From Flavobacteriia bacterium (GTDB lineage Bacteria; Bacteroidota; Bacteroidia; Flavobacteriales; Flavobacteriaceae): DNA of 41,495 nt. Positions 38,862-41,495 of the stretch are shown one piece after another; position 1 is the first letter of the stretch; every line of letters begins with the position of its first letter. The position numbers were made by a program, and so were the translations under genes. The notes under the pieces were generated by a model, which did no database searches, was not told the origin of the DNA, and saw only the letters and a list, made by a program, of their open reading frames with translations. The DNA is taken from assembly GCA_009921175.1 (NCBI GenBank), contig RFYP01000005.1:1-41495 (forward strand). The letters are read 5' to 3'.

Positions 38862-39539
38862 TTAGTTTTCGAAAAATTCTTTTTCTAAAAACACCACATC
38901 TTCCAACAGACTGGAAATCGCCTCTAGATCGGTACCATCATAATAACCCCGAATGCGTCGTTGGGGATCGACCAAGACAAAATTTTCGGTATGAATCATG
39001 TCATAGGGTCCGCCATCACCGTCTTCTTTGGCCACCAAATACGATTGGCGAGCCAGTCGGTAGATGGCTTTTTTGTCGCCGGTAAGCAGGTCCCATTTTT
39101 CGTCATCGATCCCTTTTTCGAGGGCGTAGGCTTTGAGTCGAGGGACGGAGTCGATTTTGGGAGTTACACTAAAAGAAACCAGATGAATGCGGGGATTGTC
39201 TTTCAGCGCCTTTTGGACCGTTACCATGTTTTCGGTCATCACCGGACAAATGGTCGGACAGGTGGTAAAGATAAAATCGGCAATATAAATCTTACCATCG
39301 AGTTGCTGGTGGGTAACCGTTTCACCGTTTTGATTGGTGAGTGAAAAATCAGCGATTCTATGAAACTTTTTGACGTGTTGGAGGGTGCTGTCAACCAGTT
39401 CAAAATTGACCATTGCAGGTTGATAAATCGGGAGTGTTTTTTGGGGGGATAGCGCCCGGTAGAACAACCCCAAAATCACCAAAGAAACCAACCCAAAAAC
39501 GGTCAAAAAGAGCTTGTATTTTGAAAAAAAATGACGCAT
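38862..39539 (-). CDS. SCO1/SenC family copper chaperone-like protein
   Basis: IADFIFTTCPTICPVMTENMVTVQKAL (CxxxC), HTENFVLVDPQRRIRGYYDGTD. Start set at MRHFFSKYK. Confidence 0.9.
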   Translation of the reverse strand: MRHFFSKYKLFLTVFGLVSLVILGLFYRALSPQKTLPIYQPAMVNFELVDSTLQHVKKFHRIADFSLTNQNGETVTHQQLDGKIYIADFIFTTCPTICPVMTENMVTVQKALKDNPRIHLVSFSVTPKIDSVPRLKAYALEKGIDDEKWDLLTGDKKAIYRLARQSYLVAKEDGDGGPYDMIHTENFVLVDPQRRIRGYYDGTDLEAISSLLEDVVFLEKEFFEN

Positions 39540-39669
39540 CGCTTTACTGGGTAACAAAGGTACGTCAAATGGGTGGTAATCCCCATCAATTGTTAAAGAT
39601 CTGTCAATTTGTTTGGCGGCTGGCCAAGTACTGCTCTAAAAAACCCTATTTTTGGCAAAAATTTTACCT

Positions 39670-40989
39670 ATGAGCCCATTTATGGTCAAAGCCATACAAT
39701 TGTTACTGAGCTTATCGTTGTTGATTGTACTCCACGAGCTGGGACATTTTATACCTGCCAAGATTTTTAAAACCCGCGTAGAGAAGTTTTTCCTCTTTTT
39801 TGATATCAAGTTCGCCTTGTTTAAAAAGAAAATCGGGGAAACGGTCTATGGAATTGGCTGGCTGCCCTTGGGGGGCTATGTCAAAATAGCGGGCATGATA
39901 GATGAAAGTATGGACACTGCGCAAATGCAGCAGCCCCCGCAGCCTTGGGAATTTCGCTCAAAACCGGCTTGGCAAAGGCTTATCATCATGTTGGGTGGGG
40001 TAACCGTAAACCTCATCTTGGGTTTTTTAATCTATATGATGATTCTTTTTGTTTGGGGCAAAGACACCCTGGGCAACGAAGCATTACCCGCCGGTATTCA
40101 ACCCTCGGCCGTCGTACAGGAAATTGGATTTCAAAAAGGCGATCGTATCCTTGCCGTCGATGGGCAAACATTGGATAATGTCTTGGATGTAAATCGCTAT
40201 TTGTTTTTGCGCAATGTAGAAACCGTTACCGTAGCGCGTCGCAATGGGGACCAGGAAATGATTCAAATTCCTGAAGATATCGGAACACAAATTTTTGAAA
40301 GCGGAGAGATGATTCCCCTTCGTCCAGCATTACCCGCTGTTTTAGACAGCATCGTGCCTGACTCACCCGCCGCACTTAGTGGCCTTCAACAAGGGGATAA
40401 AATCTTAGGTATCAACGCCCAAGACATTGCCGACTGGGACGATTTTATAACCCTCGTCGGGGGGGCACCATCATCGCCTTTGGCCTTGGAAGTTCAGCGT
40501 GGGAACACCCGGTTGACCCTACAGGCTACCACCACCACTTCGGGTACTCTGGGGGTCTATCCTATGCTTCCCAACATTGCATACACCAATGTCAAACTCT
40601 CACTCACGGAGAGCATCGTCCAGGGATTTGCCTATGGCTATTGGACACTATATGATTATGTGGCGCAGTTTAAATATATTTTTACCAAAAAAGGAGCGAC
40701 TCAAGTGGGTGGTTTTGGTGCCATCGGCAATTTGTTCCCTCCTGCTTGGGACTGGAAAGGTTTTTGGTCCAGCACGGCCTTGATCTCTATCATGTTGGCG
40801 TTTATGAACGTGCTACCCATCCCTGCTTTGGACGGAGGGCATGTCATGTTTTTGATGTATGAAATACTTACCGGACGTAAGCCCCATGACCGCTTTTTGG
40901 AATATGCCCAACTGTTTGGCTTTTTGTTGTTGATGAGCTTGGTGTTATTCGCCAATGGTAACGATATCTACCGCGCCTTTTTTGGGTAG
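39670..40989 (+). CDS. rseP: RIP metalloprotease RseP (site-2 protease)
   Basis: LLIVLHELGHFIPAKIF (HExxH), PDZ-like repeats (VVQEIGFQKGDRILAVDGQ; SPAALSGLQQGDKILGIN), and NVLPIPALDGGHVMFL. Confidence 0.93.
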   Translation: MSPFMVKAIQLLLSLSLLIVLHELGHFIPAKIFKTRVEKFFLFFDIKFALFKKKIGETVYGIGWLPLGGYVKIAGMIDESMDTAQMQQPPQPWEFRSKPAWQRLIIMLGGVTVNLILGFLIYMMILFVWGKDTLGNEALPAGIQPSAVVQEIGFQKGDRILAVDGQTLDNVLDVNRYLFLRNVETVTVARRNGDQEMIQIPEDIGTQIFESGEMIPLRPALPAVLDSIVPDSPAALSGLQQGDKILGINAQDIADWDDFITLVGGAPSSPLALEVQRGNTRLTLQATTTTSGTLGVYPMLPNIAYTNVKLSLTESIVQGFAYGYWTLYDYVAQFKYIFTKKGATQVGGFGAIGNLFPPAWDWKGFWSSTALISIMLAFMNVLPIPALDGGHVMFLMYEILTGRKPHDRFLEYAQLFGFLLLMSLVLFANGNDIYRAFFG

Positions 40990-41038
40990 GTACAAACATT
41001 TTCTTTTGGTAAAATGCCCGTATGCCGAAAGTCGGTAC

Positions 41039-41495
41039 TTATTTTTTGGCGTTTTGCAACTTCATCATATGCGCTCTGCCGGGAAATTTGGTGCGAAAAG
41101 CCTCAATGTATCCACGGTCCTGAAGGGTAACAAATGCAGTTTTTCCATCGGTGCCACCAAAAGCTATGTTGGAAGGTTTTTTTCCTTTTAGTTGCACTTC
41201 TTGGATTTGCTCACCCTGAGGGTTAATGACAACCACCGTACCTTTTCCATGCCTGGTAACATATAAATTTCCTTTGCTATCACAGCGCATACCATCCAAT
41301 CCAAAATCATCAAATGTGTAGAACACTCTTTTGTTAGAAATAGTTAACTCAGGGTCTAAATCATAGACCCAAATGGTTCTTTGAACACTTTCGTTTACGT
41401 ATAATTTTTTTTCATCAGGACTTATTTCAATGCCGTTGGTCGTTCCCATATTGGCTTCCACGATAGAAAACTTTTGGTCAACCACTTTGAGAAGA
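41039..41495 (-). CDS. SMP-30/gluconolactonase-like beta-propeller protein, partial (5' end outside window)
   Basis: TNGIEISPDEKKLYVNESVQRTIWVYDLD...DGMRCDSKGNLYVTRHGKGTVVVINPQGEQ...PSNIAFGGTDGKTAFVTLQDRGYIE. Frame appears open into the window edge. Confidence 0.8.
   Translation of the reverse strand, partial: LLKVVDQKFSIVEANMGTTNGIEISPDEKKLYVNESVQRTIWVYDLDPELTISNKRVFYTFDDFGLDGMRCDSKGNLYVTRHGKGTVVVINPQGEQIQEVQLKGKKPSNIAFGGTDGKTAFVTLQDRGYIEAFRTKFPGRAHMMKLQNAKK

Noticed and set aside
1-41495. CRISPR arrays, transposons, integrases, phage or toxin-antitoxin modules
   Set aside because: Looked for regularly spaced repeats, transposase motifs and paired small ORFs; none seen by eye. The absence is not proven without a tool-based scan.

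Overview
This is a 41.5 kb chromosomal window that looks like Bacteroidota/Flavobacteriia: TTTG-N19..21-TAnnTTTG promoters, a DnaE with an N-terminal DnaQ-like exonuclease, and typical flavobacterial gene neighbours. Most of it is well-packed, recognisable genes. In order: a broken sulfide:quinone reductase-like gene; rmuC; a PhoD-like phosphatase; an acs / sodium:solute symporter / DUF4212 acetate block; a CruF-like carotenoid gene; a CBS protein; a deacetylase; metG; a YraN-like protein; an ACT-domain protein; mfd; a four-gene 'ligase-associated DNA damage response' operon (exonuclease, ATP-dependent ligase, DEXH helicase, PdeM phosphoesterase); dnaE on the opposite strand; trxA; tRNA-Asp(GTC); a sugar/amino-alcohol block (PQQ-type dehydrogenase-like lipoprotein, PfkB kinase, DUF1080, an APH-class III aminotransferase fusion, a cupin, a TIM-barrel isomerase); feoA/feoB with a small Cys-rich protein; SCO; rseP; and a partial SMP-30-like gene. 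I saw no CRISPR array, transposase, integrase or prophage. The best leads are: (1) the ligase-associated repair operon set head-to-head with dnaE across a 131 bp spacer holding a 17 bp direct repeat at 33 bp spacing; (2) the kinase-phospholyase fusion inside an uncharacterised sugar cluster; (3) two same-direction frameshifts in the SQR-like gene, both at the hexamer ACCCCT; (4) a stand-alone ACT-domain regulator-like protein. All product names come from reading motifs and family resemblance; no database search was run.
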